DNA from: an uncultured Lachnospira sp.
Lineage (GTDB): Bacteria; Bacillota; Clostridia; Lachnospirales; Lachnospiraceae
Assembly: GCA_946186125.1 (NCBI GenBank)
Contig: CAMHLZ010000012.1
Location: 1-64,000, forward strand
Direction of reading: 5' to 3'
Length of the DNA: 64,000 nt
The translations under genes were made by a program, and so were the position numbers. Under the pieces are notes generated by a model. It saw only the letters and a program-made list of their open reading frames with translations. It had not been told where the DNA came from and made no database searches. Positions 50,631-59,527 of the stretch are shown here, piece after piece; position 1 is the stretch's first letter; the number at the start of each line of letters is the position of its first letter.

Positions 50631-50674
50631 TAATATAAAACAGCCAAGACATTTGCCTTGGCTGTTTTATATTA
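50631..50674 (-). terminator. 18-bp perfect hairpin overlapping the stop codon of 50672..51811
   Basis: TAATATAAAACAGCCAAG / CTTGGCTGTTTTATATTA, 8-nt loop. Confidence 0.75.
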
Positions 50675-51811
50675 CATCCCCACAACTTCAAATGGATTGA
50701 TTCCTTTGAAGAAGTTTGCACCACTCTGTTTTTTTATTAATTTCTTATAATAAGAAAGTTTGCTTTGTGGTACTTTAATTACAATATGGCAGAATTTTAT
50801 ATTTGCTTTGTTTTTCATAGTTGAAAGTTCAAATGCTCTCTTTCCAAGTGTCTTAGAATTTAACTTTGTTGTTTTTAATACTATTTCCGTTTCATTGCTA
50901 AATGGTAAAATATAATTTTCTATTTTGTTTACAGTACTTGGAATAATCAATTTTTTAATTTTATGATTGTACTCGAATGCAGATGATTTTATCGTAATTA
51001 CACCTTCCGGTAATTCTACTGTTTCAAACTTATCACAATACGAAAATGCATAACTGCCAATTACTTTTACAGAATTCGGAACTACAGTATTATTGCATGC
51101 GTAGATTAATTCACTCTCCTTTGTATCTATAATAGCATTGCATGATTCTCTGCTGTCATATTTTTTGTTCTTAGAAGATACTCTGATTGTTTCAAGTCCA
51201 GTCAATCCATTAAAAGCTCCCTGCTCAATTTTCTTTACATTTGCAGGTATAGATAGCTTTTTAAGATTATGACAATAGCTTACAGCTCCTGATTCAATAG
51301 TTGTAAGATTATCAGGAAGACTTATTTTTTCCAAATACGAGCAGCCACTAAAAGCATATTTTCTTAATACTTTTAAATTTTCAGGAAGTTTAACACTTTT
51401 TAATATAGTATCCGAAAAAGCTCTTTTTCCAATGTACTCCACACTATCCGGTATCACAACTGATGTCATTGTATCAACACCTGTAAAACAACCATCTTCC
51501 AGTCTGATTACTGTTTCCGGAATAACCAGTTTTTTTACATATACATCTACTTCATCCTCTATACCAAATATACCAGCTCCAATAGATGTAACTTTCCTTC
51601 CATCAATCTCTGATGGAAGATAAATAGCTGTTCTTCTCCTTTTTTCGTTGTATCTTGTGAGCTTTATTCCATCACTATTGTTCGGATCATCCATATAAGA
51701 ATATGTGCCATACTTTGTTTTATAAGTGGCTGTGTCCGCATATACACTTGTATAGGTGTAGAAAAAAGCCATAACTACAAGAATTGTTAATAGTAAACCT
51801 TTTTTCTTCAT
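50672..51811 (-). CDS. BspA-like leucine-rich repeat (LRR_5) secreted protein
   Basis: Signal peptide; repeats such as TSVVIPDSVEYIGKRAFSDTILKSVKLPENLKVLRKYAFSGCSYLEKISLPDNLTTIESGA. Confidence 0.92.
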   Translation of the reverse strand: MKKKGLLLTILVVMAFFYTYTSVYADTATYKTKYGTYSYMDDPNNSDGIKLTRYNEKRRRTAIYLPSEIDGRKVTSIGAGIFGIEDEVDVYVKKLVIPETVIRLEDGCFTGVDTMTSVVIPDSVEYIGKRAFSDTILKSVKLPENLKVLRKYAFSGCSYLEKISLPDNLTTIESGAVSYCHNLKKLSIPANVKKIEQGAFNGLTGLETIRVSSKNKKYDSRESCNAIIDTKESELIYACNNTVVPNSVKVIGSYAFSYCDKFETVELPEGVITIKSSAFEYNHKIKKLIIPSTVNKIENYILPFSNETEIVLKTTKLNSKTLGKRAFELSTMKNKANIKFCHIVIKVPQSKLSYYKKLIKKQSGANFFKGINPFEVVGM

Positions 51812-51915
51812 AAGAAAACCTCCTCTTTTTGTTTAATATATTATTTTTTTTACAACATTATTGTAACATTTATATAATATTTTGTAAAGAATCAATTCGC
51901 ATTTTTTCATAAAAT

Positions 51916-51950
51916 AAAAATACACACAATATCATTACGTGTGTATTTTT
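51916..51950 (-). terminator. Hairpin terminator after 51970..54366
   Basis: AAAAATACACAC / GTGTGTATTTTT. Confidence 0.75.
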
Positions 51951-51969
51951 ACTCAAATCATTTTTTAAT

Positions 51970-54366
51970 TTACATATTAAGTCCACCTATTTGAGCATCA
52001 GGTTTATCTATATTCTTACGTTTGCCCGCCATTTCAAGACTTTCTATTACAGCATCCTTTTGGATACCTGCCTCCTCTGACTCAGGATTCTTAATCTGCT
52101 CGTAGCTTTTAACACTTTCCATTACCTTTAAGGCATAATCAATACGTTTCTGTTCATATTCACTCTTGCCCTTTCCGATAAGTTCCTCCGGTGAATTTAC
52201 ATTCTTTTCCTTCATTTTTCTGTCAAGGTACTCAAGTGTCGCCTTTTTAACCTGCTCCATTGCCTTGTCAGCCTTTTCCAATTGAGCTTTAACCTTCGGA
52301 TCATCTCTTGACAGGCTTTCATTTTCAGCAGAGATTTCACTGCCAATCTTCTTAGCTACCTTGTTAGCTTCCTTGACAGCACTAATCATTGAACGGAACT
52401 TTGAAGAACTACGGAAAAGTTTTGACAAATTGCTTACTTCAAAGCCGGTCACTTCATTCTTAATCATACGAGCCATGCTGCCAAGCGACTCTGCGATTCC
52501 ACCGGCAGAATACTTTCTGTCTGTGGTACTGACTTCCATAAGATTAGGTCCGCCGCCCTTCTTATCAGCCGCTGCTTCGGCAGCTTTCGAATCAAACGGA
52601 TATTTTACTCGCGCACTTTCCAAAGCAGAATCAACTCTTTCTATTACATTTCCAAACAGATTATACGTACTATGCATCAAAGAATTAATAGGCATATTTA
52701 CCAAATCCGAGTTTTTCACTATACAAAGCTGATTCCCTGCCGACATAATATCAGGAATGCTTGTAGCAACCTTTGCATTTTTAATAGCATCTTTTAAATC
52801 ACCTAATCGATTGCATGCGGCATTAATCTCCTTTTCGTTTAATCCCTGACCTCTTAATGTGAACTTTAACATTTCCTTTGATATCTTGGAAATCTTATTT
52901 GCCATCGGTGCAGAAATCACTTTAAGATTGTCCGTGCCGACCAATCGATTATATCCTTTATTTTTTCCCGGTCGAGTTACACCAAAAGAACTGTCATTAT
53001 CAATGCCCTGAACACCGATTATTTTACCATTTTTATCTGTCTGATACGTCATATTGCCGGCATGGCGGTCAGTGTTACCACAAATATAATCAAGAATTTG
53101 CAAATCTGCAATTGATTTGTTAGCTAAGCAAGGCTGTCCAAACGGATCATCACAAACCTTTGAAAATTCCTTTGCGCCATTCTTTCCCAATAAATCCAGT
53201 CCATTAGAAAACTCCATAAAAGTACCTTCTACTACGTTATCATTCTCATCCACATATTTCATATTCGTAGAACGTGCAATGATTTCAGGCATACCGAGCA
53301 ACCCCGCCACTGCACTCATGGCACTGTTCCTCTGGTCAAGACGGTCATTATCCTTAAGCCCCAGTGTGGAAGCATTTATATGATTAGAAGGATCCCTGCA
53401 TAAATCTCCAATTCCATTAGACAAATCCTCAAGTACATCTGCATCTATTTCATCTGTCTTCACTCCAATCTCATTAAGCGCCCCCTTAACACTCCTTTTT
53501 TTTCCAACCAGCGAATAAAACTCGCCAATAAGCTGTTCATCTCCAACTTTCACAGGTTCAACACCGTCAATTTTCTTACCCTTTTGGTTTAAATACTGCC
53601 GATACTTAGGGAGAATTCCGGTAATCTCATCTTTCATTTTTGAGACAATCATCTCATTAGTTATTTCCGCTGGATTTGAAACCTGAGGGAAAGCACCTTT
53701 CTTAAAAAGAGTATTTTTATAGATTCCGATTGAACCTATAAATTCTTTCCCTTCATAACGGCTCGCTGCCTTATTCAACACATCATTAAACTTACCTTTA
53801 ACATTAACATAAGAAGCCTTTGTAAACACACCCTTGCGACGCACACCCTTCGCATCCACCACAGTCATTGGAATACGGGAAGACTGCATATTTCCCATAA
53901 TTCCAAGTTTTTTACCACGAAAATCAACGACCTGTGTTCTGGCATCCTGCTGGAGTTCCGGAAAAGACAGCGGAGTCTTGTCCGGCTGATAATTGTTAAG
54001 AGTGTCATAGTCTTTTGAGAGCATGCCCTGCACTCTGCCAATCACATCCGCAATTCCTGTTTTTAAATTACCCTTTTCACTCTCCACACCGGCTAAAAAT
54101 GTCTCACCGGCAACAGCCGTGTCAATCATCGCCTGCATAATTTCCTCTTTGCCCTTTTCATTAAGAGTTTCCGGTATTCCATATCTCTCATCAATTGATG
54201 AATACTTATCCATCAGTTCGTTTAAGCCTTTTAATTTTTTAACATATTCTTTGTATTGCTCATTTTGATTCAATATACTGCCATTTTCACCCGCAGCCAT
54301 TAATTCTTCCATAATCTTCTTTCTCTCAGCAAGAGAGGGAAATTTTGATATTTTCTTTGGTGGCAT
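51970..54366 (-). CDS. Large kinase-fold-like protein (PI3K/HipA/actin-fragmin-kinase-like signature), function unknown
   Basis: RNSAMSAVAGLLGMPEIIARS...GTFMEFSNG...LQILDYICGNTDRHAGNMTYQTDKNGKIIGVQGIDNDSSFG; no signal peptide. Confidence 0.6.
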   Translation of the reverse strand: MPPKKISKFPSLAERKKIMEELMAAGENGSILNQNEQYKEYVKKLKGLNELMDKYSSIDERYGIPETLNEKGKEEIMQAMIDTAVAGETFLAGVESEKGNLKTGIADVIGRVQGMLSKDYDTLNNYQPDKTPLSFPELQQDARTQVVDFRGKKLGIMGNMQSSRIPMTVVDAKGVRRKGVFTKASYVNVKGKFNDVLNKAASRYEGKEFIGSIGIYKNTLFKKGAFPQVSNPAEITNEMIVSKMKDEITGILPKYRQYLNQKGKKIDGVEPVKVGDEQLIGEFYSLVGKKRSVKGALNEIGVKTDEIDADVLEDLSNGIGDLCRDPSNHINASTLGLKDNDRLDQRNSAMSAVAGLLGMPEIIARSTNMKYVDENDNVVEGTFMEFSNGLDLLGKNGAKEFSKVCDDPFGQPCLANKSIADLQILDYICGNTDRHAGNMTYQTDKNGKIIGVQGIDNDSSFGVTRPGKNKGYNRLVGTDNLKVISAPMANKISKISKEMLKFTLRGQGLNEKEINAACNRLGDLKDAIKNAKVATSIPDIMSAGNQLCIVKNSDLVNMPINSLMHSTYNLFGNVIERVDSALESARVKYPFDSKAAEAAADKKGGGPNLMEVSTTDRKYSAGGIAESLGSMARMIKNEVTGFEVSNLSKLFRSSSKFRSMISAVKEANKVAKKIGSEISAENESLSRDDPKVKAQLEKADKAMEQVKKATLEYLDRKMKEKNVNSPEELIGKGKSEYEQKRIDYALKVMESVKSYEQIKNPESEEAGIQKDAVIESLEMAGKRKNIDKPDAQIGGLNM

Positions 54367-54401
54367 ATTTTTTCATCCTTTCCTCATTGCAAAAACATTA
54401 T

Positions 54402-55502
54402 TTATATGTTAATAAACAATTTTGCTGCATCTTCAATTGCCTTAAAATCAGTAGATTCATCGTCTATAAACAGTAAGCAATTCTTTTCATTTAACACATA
54501 TACCGCTGCAGAAACTTCGCCAAAACGATACATTGTAACCTCCGTGTTACCAACATTTATAACTTGTGAATACTCTGCAAGATTCTTGCCCTGTCCGGAT
54601 ATATTTGCTTCACACTGTTGTTTCATTTGCAAAACACCATAAGCATCATCCTTAGCAGTAGCAGCCAATTTATAAACCAAGTCATCCACACTGATAAGTA
54701 CTCGCTTTATACCGGCTTCACCATCTTGATTTTCTTCCTGTGTTCCATCCGAATCATCCATTTCCAACAAATCATAACTGATAATCTTAGCTCCGACAGG
54801 TATCTTCACTCCATTTAATGTATCAGATATCTCATCATAGTAAGGTATATCTTCAAAACTCACATCAATTTTTTCAAAGGAGGAATCAATAAGTTTTGTA
54901 ATAATCCCCTGTTTCACTTCCACTTTGAAACTATAGCGTATTCCTGCTTCTTTACTAAACATGGCAAATGAAATATCCTCATCAGTTAAATCCGTCTGTT
55001 TTAAAACACTTCCTGTCTCCTGTGATATAGTATCATCAGTTCCTTCTTCCTGTGATTCCACACCATAAGCAATACTATACACACATGTCATATTTTTGGA
55101 TTCAACTGTATCTTTATCATATTCCGTCGATTCTTCACCGGTCGTCTCTATCGTCTCCGATACAATCTCATCCCCACTTATATCTTCAGACTCCTCCTTT
55201 TTTTCGTCACCATCCGTTATAACTGATTGAACAGTCAACTTATCTGTTCCCTCCCATGTCCAGTATACATCACTACTGTCATCCATCTTAAGTCTAAATG
55301 TTCCAGCCGAATCAAGTGACATACTTAACGGATAATCAGTATCATCTCCCAAAGTTCCAAGCTCATAAATCTCAACTTCAAAATCCGTCTCATTCTCTTT
55401 ACCTGATTTCTTAGAATCTCCACAGGACGTTACAAGCCCCATAACAAGCGTCAATGAAACAACAGAATAAAGAGACTTCATTATTTTTTTTGTTTTTTCC
55501 AT
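54402..55502 (-). CDS. Lipoprotein of unknown function with acidic linker
   Basis: MEKTKKIMKSLYSVVSLTLVMGLVTSCGDSKKSG lipobox; E/D/S/T-rich region. Confidence 0.8.
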   Translation of the reverse strand: MEKTKKIMKSLYSVVSLTLVMGLVTSCGDSKKSGKENETDFEVEIYELGTLGDDTDYPLSMSLDSAGTFRLKMDDSSDVYWTWEGTDKLTVQSVITDGDEKKEESEDISGDEIVSETIETTGEESTEYDKDTVESKNMTCVYSIAYGVESQEEGTDDTISQETGSVLKQTDLTDEDISFAMFSKEAGIRYSFKVEVKQGIITKLIDSSFEKIDVSFEDIPYYDEISDTLNGVKIPVGAKIISYDLLEMDDSDGTQEENQDGEAGIKRVLISVDDLVYKLAATAKDDAYGVLQMKQQCEANISGQGKNLAEYSQVINVGNTEVTMYRFGEVSAAVYVLNEKNCLLFIDDESTDFKAIEDAAKLFINI

Positions 55503-55545
55503 CGTGTCTCTCTCCTAAAAAATACTTCACTTTGCAACAACTCTC

Positions 55546-56991
55546 CTATGCCGATACAAAATTCGAGCCATACGGATGCATTAATTTTCTTACAGAATTT
55601 CCTTCCACAGATATATTTTCAATGTTTTGCAGGTATGTCGGAATCGTTGTCTTCCTAATACTGATTATATCTCCATTATTAATGACTCTGTATTTTCCAT
55701 TGACATTAACTCCGCTTGCGTAAATTGTTGTATCATAATAGCCTATACTAAGCCTATTTTCAACAGAATTCCTAAAGTTTCCGTCTGAATCATTATAATT
55801 GCTGCCTGTTCTGATATAGCTTCGATTCGGGTTGAGTCCAAAAAACATTTTCGCACCCGACTTATTATCCATCAATGGATGCCAGAAATTTGCTGATATC
55901 GAATTTACAACGCCATAATTAATCAAATTTCCGTAATTCATCGAAATAGTTCTTAAAGCAATCACACCCTTGTTACGGACTATCACGTCTCCTTTTTCGC
56001 AAATCAACTTCCCCTCGTAATATAATGAATCCAAGGGGAATAAAAACCCTCCATCATCAACAATTAAAGTTCCATGATTTGCAATAATTCCATTGCATAT
56101 AAATCTTCCGGATACAATTAATATTGCTCCATCTTCTATCCTTACGGTATTTCCTCTCGGAAGATAAGTAATATCCTTTACGGTCATAACCTCACCCGAC
56201 TTGATGGTATACTCAGTTTTTCCACTTGTAGTGAGAATTGTAGTATTGCTGACCTTTGTCCCCATATACAGACGTATTTTGTTATGATCATCATCATCGC
56301 TTCTGGTATCTATCCCAAACCGATTATCACCGGTAAAATTGCTGCATAAATAAAATTCATTTCCAGTATTTGGAGCATAGAATCCAAATTGTCCATCACC
56401 GTATTCTCTTACCCTGAACATCCAATACACATCATCAGCATCATAGTTTCCTTCATCACTGTGACATCCGTCAAGTGTCTCATACCACCAGTTATCACAA
56501 CCTGATTCAAATGTGTTTTTATCTATATGTTCAATATATCTTCCCTTATCATTTGTTGGCTTAAAGTAATATCTTCCACCATTACCATCATCCCATTTGC
56601 CCATCCAGAAAGACGGAAGCATACCTCTTGTAATGAATCTGTCCTGATCGCCAACAGGCTCTAACACGGTGTACTCCTCAGATTCCCCATTAATCAGCGA
56701 AACATAAAACCCTTTAGAGCGGCTTCCCTCTCTGTTTCCAGTCTCTCCCGGGACAACATAATCTCCAAAAGTCATCAATACAGGAGTATCACTGGTTGGG
56801 AAATCTGATTTATTTCTTAATAACACCCACTCCCAAATCTCAGAAGATGAATTTGAACTTCTTGTAGGAAATGCTTTTGCATCTCCTATGTATACATTAT
56901 TCATCAAATACATTATAGTAACCGTCATCAATAAAAACCTTGCCAGCATCTTCATTTTCAATGCTCTTTTTTTACATCTCATATTGCTCAC
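55546..56991 (-). CDS. Secreted beta-rich protein (possible lectin-like N-terminal domain)
   Basis: N-terminal hydrophobic segment then AKA; repeated GNTVRIEDGAILIVSGRFICNGIIANHGTLIVDDGG-type beta-helix-like strands. Confidence 0.65.
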   Translation of the reverse strand: MSNMRCKKRALKMKMLARFLLMTVTIMYLMNNVYIGDAKAFPTRSSNSSSEIWEWVLLRNKSDFPTSDTPVLMTFGDYVVPGETGNREGSRSKGFYVSLINGESEEYTVLEPVGDQDRFITRGMLPSFWMGKWDDGNGGRYYFKPTNDKGRYIEHIDKNTFESGCDNWWYETLDGCHSDEGNYDADDVYWMFRVREYGDGQFGFYAPNTGNEFYLCSNFTGDNRFGIDTRSDDDDHNKIRLYMGTKVSNTTILTTSGKTEYTIKSGEVMTVKDITYLPRGNTVRIEDGAILIVSGRFICNGIIANHGTLIVDDGGFLFPLDSLYYEGKLICEKGDVIVRNKGVIALRTISMNYGNLINYGVVNSISANFWHPLMDNKSGAKMFFGLNPNRSYIRTGSNYNDSDGNFRNSVENRLSIGYYDTTIYASGVNVNGKYRVINNGDIISIRKTTIPTYLQNIENISVEGNSVRKLMHPYGSNFVSA

Positions 56992-57029
56992 TCTCCTTTT
57001 TTATCTGCATAATTATTTAACACATATTC

Positions 57030-57443
57030 TTATATGTTTCCTAAATGTTTTTTTAATGTAAGTATATTGTGACCTTCCCTATATTCATAAGCGATGTCAT
57101 CCATTGATTTTTTAACCATAAATATTCCAAGACCTCCAATCTGTGATTCCTGCGCTTTCTGAACCACATCCGGGTCTTCTTTTGACAGTGGATCATACGG
57201 TACACCACCATCAATAAATGTCAGAACCACGCAAAGTGGTTCATTTTCAATCTCTACACGGATAGTCGCCGGTCCTACCTCGGGATTATAGGCATAATGT
57301 GCTATATTGACAAATATCTCCTCTACTGCAATGTCAATCTGCATCTGCAATTTCATAGAACAATCATATTCCTGCAACTGCTCATCCACGAAAGCAAGAA
57401 CATCATCCAAATTTTCAACTTTTGCTTCTATATCCATCTCTTT
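57030..57443 (-). CDS. RsbW-like serine kinase/anti-sigma ATP-binding protein
   Basis: IDIAVEEIFVNIAHYAY (N box), FIDGGVPYDPL (G1), IGGLGIFMVKKSMDDIAYEY (G2). Confidence 0.88.
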   Translation of the reverse strand, partial: KEMDIEAKVENLDDVLAFVDEQLQEYDCSMKLQMQIDIAVEEIFVNIAHYAYNPEVGPATIRVEIENEPLCVVLTFIDGGVPYDPLSKEDPDVVQKAQESQIGGLGIFMVKKSMDDIAYEYREGHNILTLKKHLGNI

Positions 57444-57504
57444 CATTCTCACACCCATGCTGCCTGGCAACACTTATCCTTTCTGTTTTATTGCTGAACA
57501 CATA

Positions 57505-58599
57505 TTACAACATATTTACCGATACTACAGTGTTGTTTTCTATAACAGATTTTTTTACGTCATTATTTAGTTTCTTATCATTTAACCTCATATACTCATC
57601 AGATGTCGGATTAATGAAACCGTTCCTGTCAGATATATGCAGAGCATGTTGTAATTTACCCTCTTCTGACAGAATGTATATCGGTTTTCCATTCAGCAAT
57701 ACACTCATAATTTCTTTTTTCTCATAATCATTACCATTTTTATCACCGAATCTCACTTGATTTATAGCTGTATAACCCATGTTTTTGAGACTATGTCGAA
57801 CCTGCTCTTTTATATTGTCTTTATAGCTTTCTGAAACTTCACAAATATCATTAAGATAATCCTGTAATTTCTCATCATTTACAGAAAGCGACTTAAGATT
57901 TTCCGGATTCAGCTTCAATAAATCATCTGCATTTATTCTACAATAGTAAGGATTAGCCATAATAGCCGCCCTGCCGGATAAGATTTTATATGGTATCTCA
58001 CTTCTTTTTTGGATAATATTAAATGCTTTTTCTCTCTCTTCTGAAACTACTATTCCTAAATGCTTTGCTTCTTGAACCATCTGACGTAACACTGTACATT
58101 TATATAGTTTTGTTGCAATCTCTCTCCATTCAAGTATCAGCCTTTCATCAGTCTTACCGTAAAAAATATCATGATTAACTTCCAATATAGGATTTGTAAG
58201 TGTATTAAACAGTCTGCTTTTTTCTTTTACACTTCCATTGATAAATGTATCATTTATAATACGGTTTTTTTCTTCAGCTTTCTCCGTACATGAATAATCA
58301 AATAGTGTATTTATTGCTTTATTACCCTCAAGGTCAAACTTTTTTGTCGAGAGTATTTCCGCAACAAGTTCAGCTATATCACTTCTTATTGCATCACTGT
58401 ATATATGTTTTTTATCTTTCTCTGATATGCTGATTTTCTTTTTGACATACTGGAAACTTCCGTTTTCTATCTGCTTCATAAAATCTTTTTCAGACATTTT
58501 CATACTACTCATATCTTTATATATAACTGTTTTTAATTCATTTTTCATCTCATAGTTATAAGTTTTTTTATATTTTAAAACAAGTTCCTCAAACTTCAT
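57505..58599 (-). CDS. Hypothetical cytoplasmic protein
   Basis: 364-aa ORF, collinear with neighbours; no motif recognised. Confidence 0.7.
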   Translation of the reverse strand: MKFEELVLKYKKTYNYEMKNELKTVIYKDMSSMKMSEKDFMKQIENGSFQYVKKKISISEKDKKHIYSDAIRSDIAELVAEILSTKKFDLEGNKAINTLFDYSCTEKAEEKNRIINDTFINGSVKEKSRLFNTLTNPILEVNHDIFYGKTDERLILEWREIATKLYKCTVLRQMVQEAKHLGIVVSEEREKAFNIIQKRSEIPYKILSGRAAIMANPYYCRINADDLLKLNPENLKSLSVNDEKLQDYLNDICEVSESYKDNIKEQVRHSLKNMGYTAINQVRFGDKNGNDYEKKEIMSVLLNGKPIYILSEEGKLQHALHISDRNGFINPTSDEYMRLNDKKLNNDVKKSVIENNTVVSVNML

Positions 58600-58625
58600 A
58601 ATCAGTTCCTCCTTTCCATATAGAT

Positions 58626-59393
58626 TTAATAATCAGCCCATGAATATTCTACCATGTAGTCATTGTCCCTTGAGTATATTATATCCGCATTCAGACTTAA
58701 AAAGCGAAAATAATCACTCTCTATCATTTGTACGTTGATATTCATACTATTAAAATTTTTATCAACCACATCCTGTACGTTATATTTTTTTAGAGTCTTC
58801 ATCATCGATGAAATAATCTTCTGTATATATGCCTGCTTTTTTTCATCAAATGGTTCATCTTCAAATAATACGGCTGCCATTTCCCTTGTTGTACATGGAT
58901 TGCCATGAAGATGAACCAGATATGCAAATGCCTCTTTTGATTTTGAGCGTTCAAATATCAGTTGTTCTCCCTGTGGTGTCCTGACATCAAATTTTCCAAA
59001 ACATGTAACAACTAGTTTTTTATCTCCTTTATCAATAATCTTATATCTCAAATCCTGTATTTCTTTCCTGACATCATCCACAGTTGCCGGCTTTAAGATG
59101 TATCCACTGGCATGCATATCCATGGCATCCTTGTAATACTCATCATACGCCGTAACAAAAATAATATTTATTTTCGGCTGTATATCTTTTAATTCTCTAG
59201 CTAGTGTTACTCCGTCAATATTCCCCATATGTACATCCAGAAAAGCTATCTCACATGGATTTTCCAGTGCAAATTCCAACAATTTCAAACTGTCATCAAA
59301 CGCACAAATCTCGTCTTCTTTACACACCCTCTTAATTATGTTTACTGTGTCTTTCAGAACTAATTGTTCATCATCTGCTACAATGATTCTCAT
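58626..59393 (-). CDS. Response regulator, REC plus SARP-like winged-helix C-terminus
   Basis: IIVADDEQLVLKDTV, IAFLDVHMGNIDGVTLA, IIFVTAYDEY; C-terminal FGKFDVRTPQGEQLIFERSKSKEAFAYLVHLHGNPCTTREMAAVLF. Confidence 0.9.
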   Translation of the reverse strand: MRIIVADDEQLVLKDTVNIIKRVCKEDEICAFDDSLKLLEFALENPCEIAFLDVHMGNIDGVTLARELKDIQPKINIIFVTAYDEYYKDAMDMHASGYILKPATVDDVRKEIQDLRYKIIDKGDKKLVVTCFGKFDVRTPQGEQLIFERSKSKEAFAYLVHLHGNPCTTREMAAVLFEDEPFDEKKQAYIQKIISSMMKTLKKYNVQDVVDKNFNSMNINVQMIESDYFRFLSLNADIIYSRDNDYMVEYSWADY

Positions 59394-59466
59394 ATTCTTC
59401 TCCTCGTAATTAACTAAGCAATTTTATTGTATATCGTATATTATGACAAATATATGACAATATATA

Positions 59467-59507
59467 TCAAGGAACTGTTCCTAAACCCATTAAGGACAGT
59501 TCCTTGA
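59467..59507 (-). terminator. Hairpin terminator of the large repeat protein
   Basis: TCAAGGAACTGTTCCT / AGGACAGTTCCTTGA with one bulge. Confidence 0.6.
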
Positions 59508-59527
59508 TTATATGATTTACTACGGTT

